The position numbers and the translations under genes are program-made. A DNA stretch of 30,606 bases from Leptospirillum sp. (GTDB lineage: Bacteria > Nitrospirota > Leptospirillia > Leptospirillales > Leptospirillaceae), in the NCBI GenBank assembly GCA_027346125.1, contig DAIEST010000069.1:1-30606 (forward strand), read 5' to 3'. The notes beneath the pieces are model-generated. The model had not been told where the DNA came from. It worked only from the letters and a program-made list of their open reading frames with translations, and did not search any database. Below are positions 15,530 to 23,103 of the stretch, piece after piece. Numbering within the stretch: the stretch's first letter is position 1; every line of letters starts with the position of its first letter.

Positions 15530-16158
15530 TTTTCAGCCTCCGGCACTGTCATTCCGGAGAGATCGAGACTCATGATCCATACCGGATTCAATGCTTCGAT
15601 GCGATGGAGCCCGATCAGTGGTTTTCCCCGTCCAATCTGGACCTGGCAGAGATCGGGCTCGATTTTCATGGTTCGGGCCCAGGAAAGGGCTTCCGCAATA
15701 TTTTCAAATGTCGCAAGGTTCAGGACGATGATTCCGTCAGGAGGAAGGACGGATCGCGCATGATCGAGCAATGGAGCCATTTTTCCTCCGGAACCCCCGA
15801 TGAAGACCCGGTCGGGTTTCGGTGATACCGGAAGGAGTTCCGGCGCCTTTCCGTGAATGGTATGGAAACGCGATGCGACACCGAAGGTCTCGATATTCTT
15901 GAGAAGACAGTCGTAGTCTTCCTTGTCTTTTTCGATCGCCACGACGGTGAGATCCCCGACGAGCCGGGCCGCTTCGATCCCGACCGAGCCGGATCCCGCT
16001 CCGATATCCCAGAGAACCTGTCCGGGGCCAAGACTGAGTTTCGAGAGGGACAGGACGCGGATTTCCGATTTTGTAATCAGCCCTTTTCTTGGAACTGTGA
16101 ACATGAACTGGTCGTCAGGAATGCCAAACAGGGGAAGTTTCATTGGTGTGGGCCTCAT
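15526..16158 (-). CDS. cbiT: Cobalt-precorrin-6B C15-methyltransferase (decarboxylating)
   Basis: The 210-aa class I SAM methyltransferase has IPDDQF near the N-terminus, the TKSEIRVLSLSKL motif and the SAM loop WDIGAGSGSVGIEAA (about 50-64), then AIEKD and PDRVFIGGSGG. It methylates C15 and decarboxylates the acetate side chain on ring C. In many bacteria it is fused to CbiE (CobL); here they are separate adjacent genes. The ATG at 16158 overlaps the cbiE stop; ATG 16143, five codons later with GAGG upstream, is an alternative start. Confidence 0.92.
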   Translation of the reverse strand: MRPTPMKLPLFGIPDDQFMFTVPRKGLITKSEIRVLSLSKLSLGPGQVLWDIGAGSGSVGIEAARLVGDLTVVAIEKDKEDYDCLLKNIETFGVASRFHTIHGKAPELLPVSPKPDRVFIGGSGGKMAPLLDHARSVLPPDGIIVLNLATFENIAEALSWARTMKIEPDLCQVQIGRGKPLIGLHRIEALNPVWIMSLDLSGMTVPEAEK

Positions 16159-16838
16159 GTATCCAGTGTCATTACGACAATATTCAGTGCTGAAAATAAC
16201 GTTGACCTGACTGTTTCGAGTGTATCCGGGAGAAACATGGATACATTTTCGCCCGGAAGTCCGATATTCTCAACAACCCAGAATCGGGTCGGCGTTTTCC
16301 CGGTCTTGAGGAGCAGATCGAGAATTGATGAAGGACCGCCGGGACCATTGGTATAAAATGCCAGAAGGCCATTGCCCTTCAGCATCGGAACGACGGTGTC
16401 CGCATTCCGGCTGTGGATCGATCCGACCCGGGCATGTTCCCACGGCATCCGGAGAAGTGAGAAGGCGCGCTGGACAAGTGTGGTGGCCGGGAAAAAACGC
16501 AGTGCCTCCGGTTCCAGTTCTTTCAGGAGCCGCGAGCCGATTCCGTAGTACAACGGGTCCCCCGAAGCCAGGACGATGGCGCAGTCTCCTCCTCCCCTCC
16601 CCTCCAGGAACCCTGTTTCGAACGTCTTCAGGCGCCCGACGAGAGAGTCGATATCCGAACGGATCTCAAAACGCTCGAGAGGATCGGGAAGCGGTCCGGA
16701 AAGCGTTCCAAGATGTCGGGCTCCCCCCGCCAGCAAGCGGCATTTTGAGAAGGCGTCCAGAAATCGCGGATCCTGTGTGTCGAGTCCCTCGGGTTCCATG
16801 CCGATTACGAGAATCGGGGGCTCAGGGTGTTTCTGCAT
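16155..16838 (-). CDS. cbiE: Cobalt-precorrin-7 C5-methyltransferase
   Basis: The 227-aa protein is a tetrapyrrole methylase of the CbiE type: VIGMEPEGL near the N-terminus, LLAGGARHL, the central ASGDPLYYGIGSRLL (near 91-105) and FFPATTLVQRAFSLLRMPWEHA, the typical CbiE equivalent of the substrate loop. It methylates C5 of the corrin ring with SAM in the cytoplasm. Its start at 16838 lies 17 bp inside the end of cbiD, and its stop overlaps cbiT, consistent with a CbiE-CbiT pair acting together. The ribosome site is weak (translation probably coupled to cbiD). Confidence 0.92.
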   Translation of the reverse strand: MQKHPEPPILVIGMEPEGLDTQDPRFLDAFSKCRLLAGGARHLGTLSGPLPDPLERFEIRSDIDSLVGRLKTFETGFLEGRGGGDCAIVLASGDPLYYGIGSRLLKELEPEALRFFPATTLVQRAFSLLRMPWEHARVGSIHSRNADTVVPMLKGNGLLAFYTNGPGGPSSILDLLLKTGKTPTRFWVVENIGLPGENVSMFLPDTLETVRSTLFSALNIVVMTLDT

Positions 16839-17952
16839 ACCCGATCTTGTTTCCCTTGAAGTCTGTCAGCAGGACGCCGATCGATGGCGGGTGCCGGGAA
16901 ATGCGAGAGAGATGATGGAGAATCCGGTCGCAGATGGCCTGGAAAAAGGCCGGAAAATTGGCTTCGGTCGCTAGTTCTCCTGCATGACGGGCCGTATTGG
17001 CCTTCTGGATGGCTTCGACAAGGGAGGCTGGCGCTCCGGCTTCTTCCGCGAGGTTTCCCAGAAACCGGAAATCGACCTGTGAGCCTGCGGCATGTGTCTG
17101 TGTGACTCCGGTGGCAAGTTTGGAAAATTTGCCCATGAGTCCGGCCATGATGATCTTCCTGACGGAACGCTTCCCCGCTTCCTTGACAGAAAATCCGGAA
17201 AAGTCACCGATCTGGATGAACGCCTCTTCGGGGAAGTCCGGGAAAATCCCCTGCGCAAACTTTTCGCTCTGGCCGCCGGTTGTCAGGACCAATGTGCTGA
17301 TTCCCCGGGCGATGGCAACGTCCATGGCCTGGGTGATGCTGGCCCGGTAGGCGGCTGTACTGAAGGGGACTACGATTCCCTTGGTCCCGAGAATGGACAG
17401 GCCTTCGAGGATTCCCAGACGGCTGTTCAGTGTCTGCTTCGACAGTTCCTCTCCGTTCGGGATGGAGACGGTCACCTCCAGTCCGGCCTGGTGCCATCCG
17501 AACCGATGGGTGGCCCATTCCAGGATTTCTTTCTGCATGGCGTTGAATTCCTGTTCCATGGATCGGCGGGGAACCGGATTGATGGCGGGTTCTCCCACAG
17601 GAATCCCCAATCCCTGTTTGGAGATCCATCCTACCCCGGGTCCGCGGTAAAAGCGGATTCCCTCTTCCGGAACAAGTCTGACCGTGGTGATGATTTCTGC
17701 GCCATGGGTGCAGTCCGGATCGTCTCCCCCGTCCTTGATGATGGACGCCATGGCCTTTGCCGGATCGTCCGGATCCAGGACAGAACGATGGAGAGAAAAG
17801 CGGGCTTTCCGTCCGATCGGCAGCGTCACTTCGACCGAATCCTGCGTCCGGTTTTCCAGAAGGCTTCTGAGACAGGCCTTGACTCCTGCCTGGGCGCAGG
17901 CTCCCGTTGTGAATCCGGTTCTCAGTTTCTTTCGGTCTGTTGAAGATTCCAA
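16822..17952 (-). CDS. cbiD: Cobalt-precorrin-5B C1-methyltransferase
   Basis: The 376-aa protein shows the CbiD signatures LRTGFTTGACAQAGVKA (10-26), DGGDDPDCTHGAEI, GPGVGWISKQGLGIPVGEPAINPVPR and LGTKGIVVPFS. CbiD methylates C1 in the anaerobic route and is a marker of it. The start is a TTG at 17952 with GGAGA seven bases upstream, unusual among these genes. It is first in the operon and has a possible promoter at 18043-18072. I found no cobalamin riboswitch in its 135-bp upstream gap. Confidence 0.93.
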   Translation of the reverse strand: MESSTDRKKLRTGFTTGACAQAGVKACLRSLLENRTQDSVEVTLPIGRKARFSLHRSVLDPDDPAKAMASIIKDGGDDPDCTHGAEIITTVRLVPEEGIRFYRGPGVGWISKQGLGIPVGEPAINPVPRRSMEQEFNAMQKEILEWATHRFGWHQAGLEVTVSIPNGEELSKQTLNSRLGILEGLSILGTKGIVVPFSTAAYRASITQAMDVAIARGISTLVLTTGGQSEKFAQGIFPDFPEEAFIQIGDFSGFSVKEAGKRSVRKIIMAGLMGKFSKLATGVTQTHAAGSQVDFRFLGNLAEEAGAPASLVEAIQKANTARHAGELATEANFPAFFQAICDRILHHLSRISRHPPSIGVLLTDFKGNKIGYAETP

Positions 17953-18042
17953 TCCGGTCTCTCCGAGTGTTTTCTGTGCAGAAACATCATGCGGTTGGAT
18001 CTAAGGTCCAGAAAGTTTGACAACATGGAATCAGGGACTTAT

Positions 18043-18072
18043 ATCCTAGTCCGAATCTTTCCGGCTCTTCAA
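18043..18072 (-). promoter_or_regulatory. Possible promoter of the corrin operon
   Basis: On the minus strand TTGAAG (18067-18072) and TAGGAT (18043-18048) are spaced by 18 bases, about 90 bp upstream of the cbiD TTG start. The leader has no B12 box (GCCACTG-like) and no evident long aptamer fold, so regulation by adenosylcobalamin riboswitch is not supported. Confidence 0.4.
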
Positions 18073-18087
18073 GCGGACGGTCCTTTT

Positions 18088-18864
18088 TCAAGGCCATTCG
18101 AGAAGGATTTTTTTCCTGTTTCCGGGCAAGAGGGACCCCCACTCCGGATAATGGGGGAATGAGGAGAGTCTTGACCGGATGGTGCGGTAATCCGGCATGT
18201 TCTGTTCGACCTGGTTCCAGAATGCCTTCGAATGATCGGGATGCTGCATGTGGGTGAGTTCGTGAAGCACCAGGTAGCCGATGCATTCGGTCGGGTGACC
18301 CATCAGAAACCATGAGACGGAGAGACGGCCTTTGCGGGACATGCTGCCCCATTGGGCCCGGGTCGTCCGGACCGATACTTCCGTGGGCGAGAGCCCTGTT
18401 CTCCCGGCCCAGAACATGAGTTCCGAGAGGATGCGGCGGGCCAGACGGTCGAAGAGCCACAACCGTATCTCTTCCTGGAATCCCCCGATTTCCGGAACCG
18501 GACCCTCGAGAACCAGGCAGTTCCGGACGGGATCGTGGTAAAGATTCGGTCTTTCTCTTTCGATCCAGTGGAGGAAGAGGGCCTTGCCTCCAAACGGAAT
18601 GGACCCCAAAGACAGCTCATCGTCCCGGACGGCCGGCGGAATTTCTGGTTGTCTCATCCGTTCCCGGTCTTTTTTCCGACGGAGGATCCACCTGCAGTGT
18701 TTTTTCAGGATGCGTGTCGCTTCCAGCGGTGATGTTCCACGTGGAACGTTCAGGAGCGGCAACTCCTGATCCCAGCGAATGGAATAAGAGTGCCGATTGG
18801 GATTTATCCGGATGATGACTGGCTGAATTGAGCCATCCGGGAGGAGGAGGGAATGGGAATCCAT
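18088..18864 (-). CDS. YgjP/SprT-like metal-dependent hydrolase
   Basis: The 258-aa cytoplasmic protein belongs to the YgjP (DUF45) family of zinc metallohydrolases. The zinc motif is H201-E-L-T-H205 with a third ligand at H211 (HMQHPDHSKAFW). The preceding RTTRAQWGSMSRKGRLSVSW (166-185) is the family signature. The N-terminal half, with RRKKDRERMRQ, links to the start of the fold. The substrate is unknown. An in-frame parS-like site (18734-18747) encodes V40-P-R-G-T44. The ribosome site before the ATG at 18864 is weak. It lies 135 bp upstream of cbiD on the same strand and is divergent from rplI. Confidence 0.85.
   Translation of the reverse strand: MDSHSLLLPDGSIQPVIIRINPNRHSYSIRWDQELPLLNVPRGTSPLEATRILKKHCRWILRRKKDRERMRQPEIPPAVRDDELSLGSIPFGGKALFLHWIERERPNLYHDPVRNCLVLEGPVPEIGGFQEEIRLWLFDRLARRILSELMFWAGRTGLSPTEVSVRTTRAQWGSMSRKGRLSVSWFLMGHPTECIGYLVLHELTHMQHPDHSKAFWNQVEQNMPDYRTIRSRLSSFPHYPEWGSLLPGNRKKILLEWP
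18733..18748. promoter_or_regulatory. parS: parS-like ParB binding site inside the YgjP gene
   Basis: The sequence TGTTCCACGTGGAACG contains the 14-bp perfect palindrome GTTCCACGTGGAAC (18734-18747), the core of ParB sites in many bacteria. It is identical in the core to the site before parA at 25569-25584. It is read through as codons 40-44 of the YgjP-like gene. Confidence 0.8.
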
Positions 18865-18905
18865 CTTTTAAACGTGACCTTTTTTGGTGGGTGAGTCAAG
18901 ATTTA

Positions 18906-18935
18906 TTGACGTAAAGGGAGATGATCTGATACTCT
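18906..18935 (+). promoter_or_regulatory. Promoter of rplI
   Basis: TTGACG (18906-18911) and TACTCT (18930-18935) are 18 bases apart, with TGA before the -10 box. Transcription would start near 18942, twenty bases before the rplI ATG. Confidence 0.55.
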
Positions 18936-18961
18936 CCGTGGGTTCTGGATAAGGAGGTAAC

Positions 18962-19414
18962 ATGAGCAAGGTTTCAGTGATTTTAAAAGAGGATGTCGAG
19001 AAATTGGGTCAGGCCGGAGACCTCGTTCAGGTTTCTCGCGGCTTTGCCCGCAACTACCTCATTCCGAGAAGCATCGGGGTCGAGGCGGACAGCCAGAATA
19101 TGGCATTTGTCGAACAGCAGAAAAAGCTTGCCAGGGAGCGCGCGGAAAAACTGCGCAAGGTTCTCCAGGAACTTTCAGAGCGTCTCGGATCTCTTGAGCT
19201 TTCTCTTCCGGTCAAGGTCGGAGAGAATCAAAAGATGTTCGGATCCGTTACTGCTCATGATATCGTGGAAGCCCTTTCAAAGCAGGGGATTTCTCTTGAC
19301 AAAAAGCAGATCCATATCGAGAAGCCCATTCGGGAGATCGGAACTTTTGAAGTGGAGATCCGTCTTTCCGATGGTGTCCGCTCCAAGACCGTCCTCAATG
19401 TCCATCCCGAATAA
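18962..19414 (+). CDS. rplI: 50S ribosomal protein L9
   Basis: The 150-aa protein has the N-terminal L9 globule, including the rRNA-binding signature GQAGDLVQVSRGFARNYLIP (16-35), then the long connecting helix (residues 45-75) and the C-terminal domain (FGSVTAHDIVEALSKQG-LDKKQI...IREIGTFEVEIRLSDGV). Length is usual for bacteria. It is a 50S subunit protein on the L1 side. AAGGAGG precedes the ATG at ideal spacing. In many bacteria rplI is with rpsF/rpsR/ssb; here it heads the rpmH cluster. Confidence 0.97.
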   Translation: MSKVSVILKEDVEKLGQAGDLVQVSRGFARNYLIPRSIGVEADSQNMAFVEQQKKLARERAEKLRKVLQELSERLGSLELSLPVKVGENQKMFGSVTAHDIVEALSKQGISLDKKQIHIEKPIREIGTFEVEIRLSDGVRSKTVLNVHPE

Positions 19415-19468
19415 GGATGGGTCCGACGATCATTTCTTGGAATTGTTCAATTTTTTCATGGAGTCAGC

Positions 19469-19603
19469 ATGTCTATTACATTTAAGCCCAGCAACCTGCG
19501 CCGGAAGCGCACACACGGATTTCTGAAAAGGATGTCGACTCCCCAGGGCCGTGCTGTCATCAAGAGACGTCGTGCCAAGGGTCGACACCGTTTGACCGTG
19601 TGA
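19469..19603 (+). CDS. rpmH: 50S ribosomal protein L34
   Basis: The 44-aa very basic protein reads MSITFKPSNLRRKRTHGFLK and goes on to RMST-GRAVIKRRRAKGRHRL, the full L34 pattern, ending in TV. GGAG lies five bases before the ATG. It is followed 19 bp later by rnpA, the classical pair. Confidence 0.95.
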   Translation: MSITFKPSNLRRKRTHGFLKRMSTPQGRAVIKRRRAKGRHRLTV

Positions 19604-19622
19604 TTGAGAACAGAAGCCTGCG

Positions 19623-19958
19623 TTGAAATGGGTTCCCCTGACCAGGTCCCAGATACAGGATCTCATCAATCTGCCGACACAGAAGATTCCCCTTCCGGAG
19701 TGTGTCATTTTCTATAAGCCCCAACCAGAGCTGCGGGTCTCGTTCCTTGTTGGCCGGAAGCTGGGAAAGGCCCATGAGCGGAACAGGATGCGCCGCAGGT
19801 TAAGAGAGGCAGTGAGGCTTTCCTGCGTTCTTGAAAGCGGGTTCTGGATTATTATGGGACGCAAACCTGCGCGCGATACCCTGTTCGACAAACTTCTGGG
19901 CGATGTCCGGGACGGGCTTTCAAAGGCAAAGGCATGGGAAACGCGATCTCCTCTCTGA
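19623..19958 (+). CDS. rnpA: Ribonuclease P protein component
   Basis: The 111-aa basic protein carries the RNase P signature: SFLVGRKLGKAHERNRMRRRLREAVR (40-65) with the RNR motif at 53-55. It binds the RNA subunit and helps mature tRNA 5' ends. The start is taken as TTG at 19623: an in-frame stop lies at 19605-19607, and the next start codon is deep in the fold. The ribosome site is weak. It overlaps yidD by 25 bp. Confidence 0.92.
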   Translation: MKWVPLTRSQIQDLINLPTQKIPLPECVIFYKPQPELRVSFLVGRKLGKAHERNRMRRRLREAVRLSCVLESGFWIIMGRKPARDTLFDKLLGDVRDGLSKAKAWETRSPL

Positions 19959-20140
19959 TCAGGAGCTACCAGCGGTGGATTTCTCCTTTTCTTCCACCTG
20001 CCTGTCGTTTTTCGCCTACCTGTTCCGAGTATGTTCGCGTTTCTTTTCTGAAATACCCGTTCTGGACTGCCTTTTGGAGGTCCGGGGTACGGATCCTGAA
20101 ATGTCATCCTTTTCATCCGGGTGGGCTGGATCCTCCGTGA
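19934..20140 (+). CDS. yidD: Membrane protein insertion efficiency factor YidD
   Basis: The 68-aa protein has the YidD pattern: IRSYQRWISPFLPPACRFSPTCSEYVR with the two conserved cysteines near 24 and 30, and R-LKCHPFHPGGLDP at its end. It is thought to help YidC insert inner-membrane proteins. It starts inside rnpA and ends 47 bp before yidC. Confidence 0.95.
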   Translation: MGNAISSLIRSYQRWISPFLPPACRFSPTCSEYVRVSFLKYPFWTAFWRSGVRILKCHPFHPGGLDPP

Positions 20141-20187
20141 GAATCTGAAACCATACATCCTGAATTCCCCGAAAGGTCCATACGGTT

Positions 20188-21723
20188 ATGTGGAAGCGCT
20201 TACTTCCGGTTGCCCTTATTGTTATCTCCTTCAACCTGATTCTCTATTATTTCTGGGGACCCCAGAAGCGTGAACAGCACGCGGTAACGGGTAAGCAGTC
20301 CCTGTCGGCCCTTTCTCTTCCGATGGTCAACGATCTTTATACGCACACGGTGAGTCTCGGAAATGGAGATGTCGACTGGAGCCTTTCCCTGAAAACCGGG
20401 CAGATTGCCAAGTGGACCCTCAAGCACTATCACCATTCTTCCAACCATGAACCTCTTTCGCTGCTGTCGACCAAGCCGGGCTATGCGGGTATGGGCCTTT
20501 TTTCCCACGATGGCGGGGCATTGGTTGCCTTGTTGCCGGTCGCAATCCTCTGGAACGGATCCGCCCTTTCCCCCTCTTCCCTGACCGTTCCTTCCTCAGG
20601 CGGGGAAATTCTGGAGCGTTTTCTTGTTGCCGGACATCCTGTGAGCCTCAAGTACGATTTCTCTCCTCGGGGATACGTGGTAAAGGCTCATGTTGACAAT
20701 CCGGATCATGTCAACGTTGTGTTCGGCTCGGGACTGAATTTCGGAGTGTCGGGGATTACGCAGATCTACGGCATGGAGTTTCAGGGTCCGGTCTACCGGA
20801 TCTCCAAGAAATTCCAGGAAGTGAAAAAGGACGGCTCCCTGTTCTTCGATTCATCGGTCAAGTGGGTAGGGAATGAAGACAAGTATTTTATCGGTTATGT
20901 GGCTCCCCGCTCTCCGGGGATTTCCACCGAAATCCGCAAGGGGGGAGCGAACAGCTGGTTCCAGCTTATTTCAAAAGACGACATGGACTTCACTCTGGTG
21001 GGTCAACCGAAGCGCTATGAGTTGCTCAAGAAACAGGATGAAGGTCTGATCGATACGATCGATTTCGGATGGTTCATGTTTGGCCGGATTCTTCTGATCA
21101 GTTTCCTGGCAAAGCCCATTTTCCTGCTGATGACCTATCTCTATTCCATTGCACACAACTACGGGATTGCCATTATTCTCGTCACCATCCTGATCAAGAT
21201 CATTTTTTCCCCGCTGGCTTATATGAGCTACAAAAGCATTCACGAGATGCAGAGCCTTCAGCCTGAGATCAAGAAGCTTCAGGCCAGGCTGAAGGATGAT
21301 AAGGCCGCCCTGAATCAGGCGCTGATGGAGCTTTACAAGGAACGTCGTGTCAATCCGCTGGGCGGATGTCTTCCGATGATTGTCCAGATTCCGGTTTTTG
21401 TGGCTCTTTACAATATCCTGAACAATACGGTCGAATTGCGTCAGGCTCCATTCATGCTTTGGATCCATGATCTTTCGATCAAGGATCCCTATTACGTCCT
21501 TCCGATTGTGATGGGGATTACGATGATCCTTCAGTACAAGCTCAATCCTTCCTCTCCGGATCCGGTGCAACAGAAAGTCATGATGTTCGTTCCTGTCGTC
21601 ATGACCTTCTTTTTTCTCAATTTCCCTTCCGGCCTGGTCTTGTATTGGCTTGTGAACAATGTTCTGACGATCGGGCAGCAGTATCTGACGGTCAATTACC
21701 TGTTAAAGGCAAAGAAGACCTAG
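20188..21723 (+). CDS. yidC: Membrane protein insertase YidC
   Basis: The 511-aa protein follows the Gram-negative YidC plan: an N-terminal membrane helix (about 5-23), a large periplasmic beta domain (about 45-290), and the conserved C-terminal insertase part with five hydrophobic segments from about residue 300. The core shows HNYGIAIILVTILIKIIFSPL, the coiled loop KKLQARLKDDKAALNQALMELYKERRVNPLGGCLPM-QIP-F-ALY, and FPSGLVLYWLVNN. It inserts proteins into the inner membrane alone or with Sec. No jag/khpB gene follows it; mnmE is 15 bp downstream. Confidence 0.96.
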   Translation: MWKRLLPVALIVISFNLILYYFWGPQKREQHAVTGKQSLSALSLPMVNDLYTHTVSLGNGDVDWSLSLKTGQIAKWTLKHYHHSSNHEPLSLLSTKPGYAGMGLFSHDGGALVALLPVAILWNGSALSPSSLTVPSSGGEILERFLVAGHPVSLKYDFSPRGYVVKAHVDNPDHVNVVFGSGLNFGVSGITQIYGMEFQGPVYRISKKFQEVKKDGSLFFDSSVKWVGNEDKYFIGYVAPRSPGISTEIRKGGANSWFQLISKDDMDFTLVGQPKRYELLKKQDEGLIDTIDFGWFMFGRILLISFLAKPIFLLMTYLYSIAHNYGIAIILVTILIKIIFSPLAYMSYKSIHEMQSLQPEIKKLQARLKDDKAALNQALMELYKERRVNPLGGCLPMIVQIPVFVALYNILNNTVELRQAPFMLWIHDLSIKDPYYVLPIVMGITMILQYKLNPSSPDPVQQKVMMFVPVVMTFFFLNFPSGLVLYWLVNNVLTIGQQYLTVNYLLKAKKT

Positions 21724-21738
21724 AGCGGGGGGGCCTTT

Positions 21739-23085
21739 ATGGACCCGATCGTGGCTCCGGCCACTCGTTTGATCAATCAGCCTGTCGGTATCCTTCGTAT
21801 TTCAGGATCGGACCTTCTTCCGCGTTTTTCCCCTCTCTTTCATTTTTCCTCTTCCGGTCTGATTCCCGAGCCACGGCGCGTGTATCGCGTTCGTGTCCGG
21901 GATCAGTCCGGAGAGACTGTTGATGATGGGATTCTTCTTTATTTCAGATCGCCTTCCAGTTTGACTGGTGAGGATGTTCTCGAGCTTCAGCTTCATGGAA
22001 ATCCTCATTGCCTTCGACGGGTCATGGATCATGCCATTGAATTGGGAGCTCGCCCGGCGCGTCCGGGAGAATTCCTGTATCGTGCGTATTTGCACCACAA
22101 GATTTCACTTCTGAAAGCGGAGTCCCTGAATCGCCTGATTCAGGCGCCTTCTTTTCAGGATTACAGAAGGCAGTTTCTCGATTACTCGGCAACGACTCCG
22201 GGACCGATTGATGAGATTCGCGCGGACTGGGTCGATCTCATGGCACAGTTGTATGTCTTGCTTGACCATGCAGACCTTGGGGAAGCAGAGCTGCCGAAAC
22301 CAGGAGTTCTCCTGGAGAAAATCGATTCTCTGCTCCTCCGGATTGAGCATTACCGCGAGTCCTATAAAAAAAACAGGATGAGGTGGAAAGGGTTTTCGGT
22401 AGCGCTTCTGGGGCCACCCAATTCCGGCAAATCCTCCCTGTTCAACAGACTTCTGGGTAACGACCGCGCGATTGTTTCTGAAATTCCCGGGACGACCAGG
22501 GATATGATTGAAGGTCGGATTTCTACGGAGTATGGGGATATTCTGCTCTTTGACTCTGCAGGACTTCGCGAGACAACCGATCCCGTTGAAGAAAAAGGAA
22601 TCCGCAAATCCCTGGAAGCCGTGCGATTGGCATCTCTCGTCTTTCTGGTCGAGTCAGCGGACTCGACCATGGAGTCGCGGGCGTTTCCCGACGGGAGTGT
22701 TTCGAAGTTCTATCGGGTATGGAACAAGAGTGATCTGATGGATAATGAATCACCGGATTTCCATTTCCGGGTTTCTGCCCGTACCCGCAAGGGTATCGCG
22801 CAATTATACCGATTTCTTGAGGAACAGGCCCGTTCGTTCTATGCTCATTCTTATGAGCCGGATGATTCGACCGAAGGGGTTGTCTCCAGCGAACGGCAAT
22901 ATCGGATCTTGAGCCGCCTTTCAACCCATTTGAAAAAAGTGCGGAGAATGGTCGGGGTGTCTTCGTGGGAGATTGTTCTCCATGAACTGGAATCACAGAA
23001 GGCAATGATGGAGGATGCCGTGGGTATTGTTTCCCACCATATGGTGTATGATCGCGTTTTTCAAGGATTCTGCATTGGAAAATGA
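21739..23085 (+). CDS. mnmE: tRNA modification GTPase MnmE (divergent)
   Basis: The 448-aa protein is MnmE by order of parts and by its C-terminus CIGK, where the family cysteine lies. The G domain begins at about residue 220 with GPPNSGKSS (225-233), then the K-loop region EIPGTTRDMIEG, DSAGLRET (G3) and NKSD (G4). With MnmG it puts a cmnm5/nm5 group on wobble U34. The N-terminal folate-binding domain is divergent: the Gly-rich start of the family reads INQPVGILRISG, and the FxxRAFLNGKxDL motif reads FLYRAYLHHKISL. The ATG is preceded by a G-run. It is followed by mnmG 18 bp later. Confidence 0.92.
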   Translation: MDPIVAPATRLINQPVGILRISGSDLLPRFSPLFHFSSSGLIPEPRRVYRVRVRDQSGETVDDGILLYFRSPSSLTGEDVLELQLHGNPHCLRRVMDHAIELGARPARPGEFLYRAYLHHKISLLKAESLNRLIQAPSFQDYRRQFLDYSATTPGPIDEIRADWVDLMAQLYVLLDHADLGEAELPKPGVLLEKIDSLLLRIEHYRESYKKNRMRWKGFSVALLGPPNSGKSSLFNRLLGNDRAIVSEIPGTTRDMIEGRISTEYGDILLFDSAGLRETTDPVEEKGIRKSLEAVRLASLVFLVESADSTMESRAFPDGSVSKFYRVWNKSDLMDNESPDFHFRVSARTRKGIAQLYRFLEEQARSFYAHSYEPDDSTEGVVSSERQYRILSRLSTHLKKVRRMVGVSSWEIVLHELESQKAMMEDAVGIVSHHMVYDRVFQGFCIGK

Positions 23086-23103
23086 GTTGATGGAGAAACC
23101 GTT

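Noticed and set aside
14567..15763. Plus-strand ORF of 398 codons opposite cbiG
   Set aside because: cbiG in the minus frame has the full domain signature; the plus product has no recognisable motif.
17953..18087. Cobalamin riboswitch before cbiD
   Set aside because: The gap is only 135 bp, and no B12-box-like GCCACTG or aptamer-like pairing was found.
18865..18961. Possible oriC in the gap before rplI
   Set aside because: Only 97 bp; no TTATCCACA-type DnaA boxes and no AT-rich 13-mers were seen here or elsewhere in the window.
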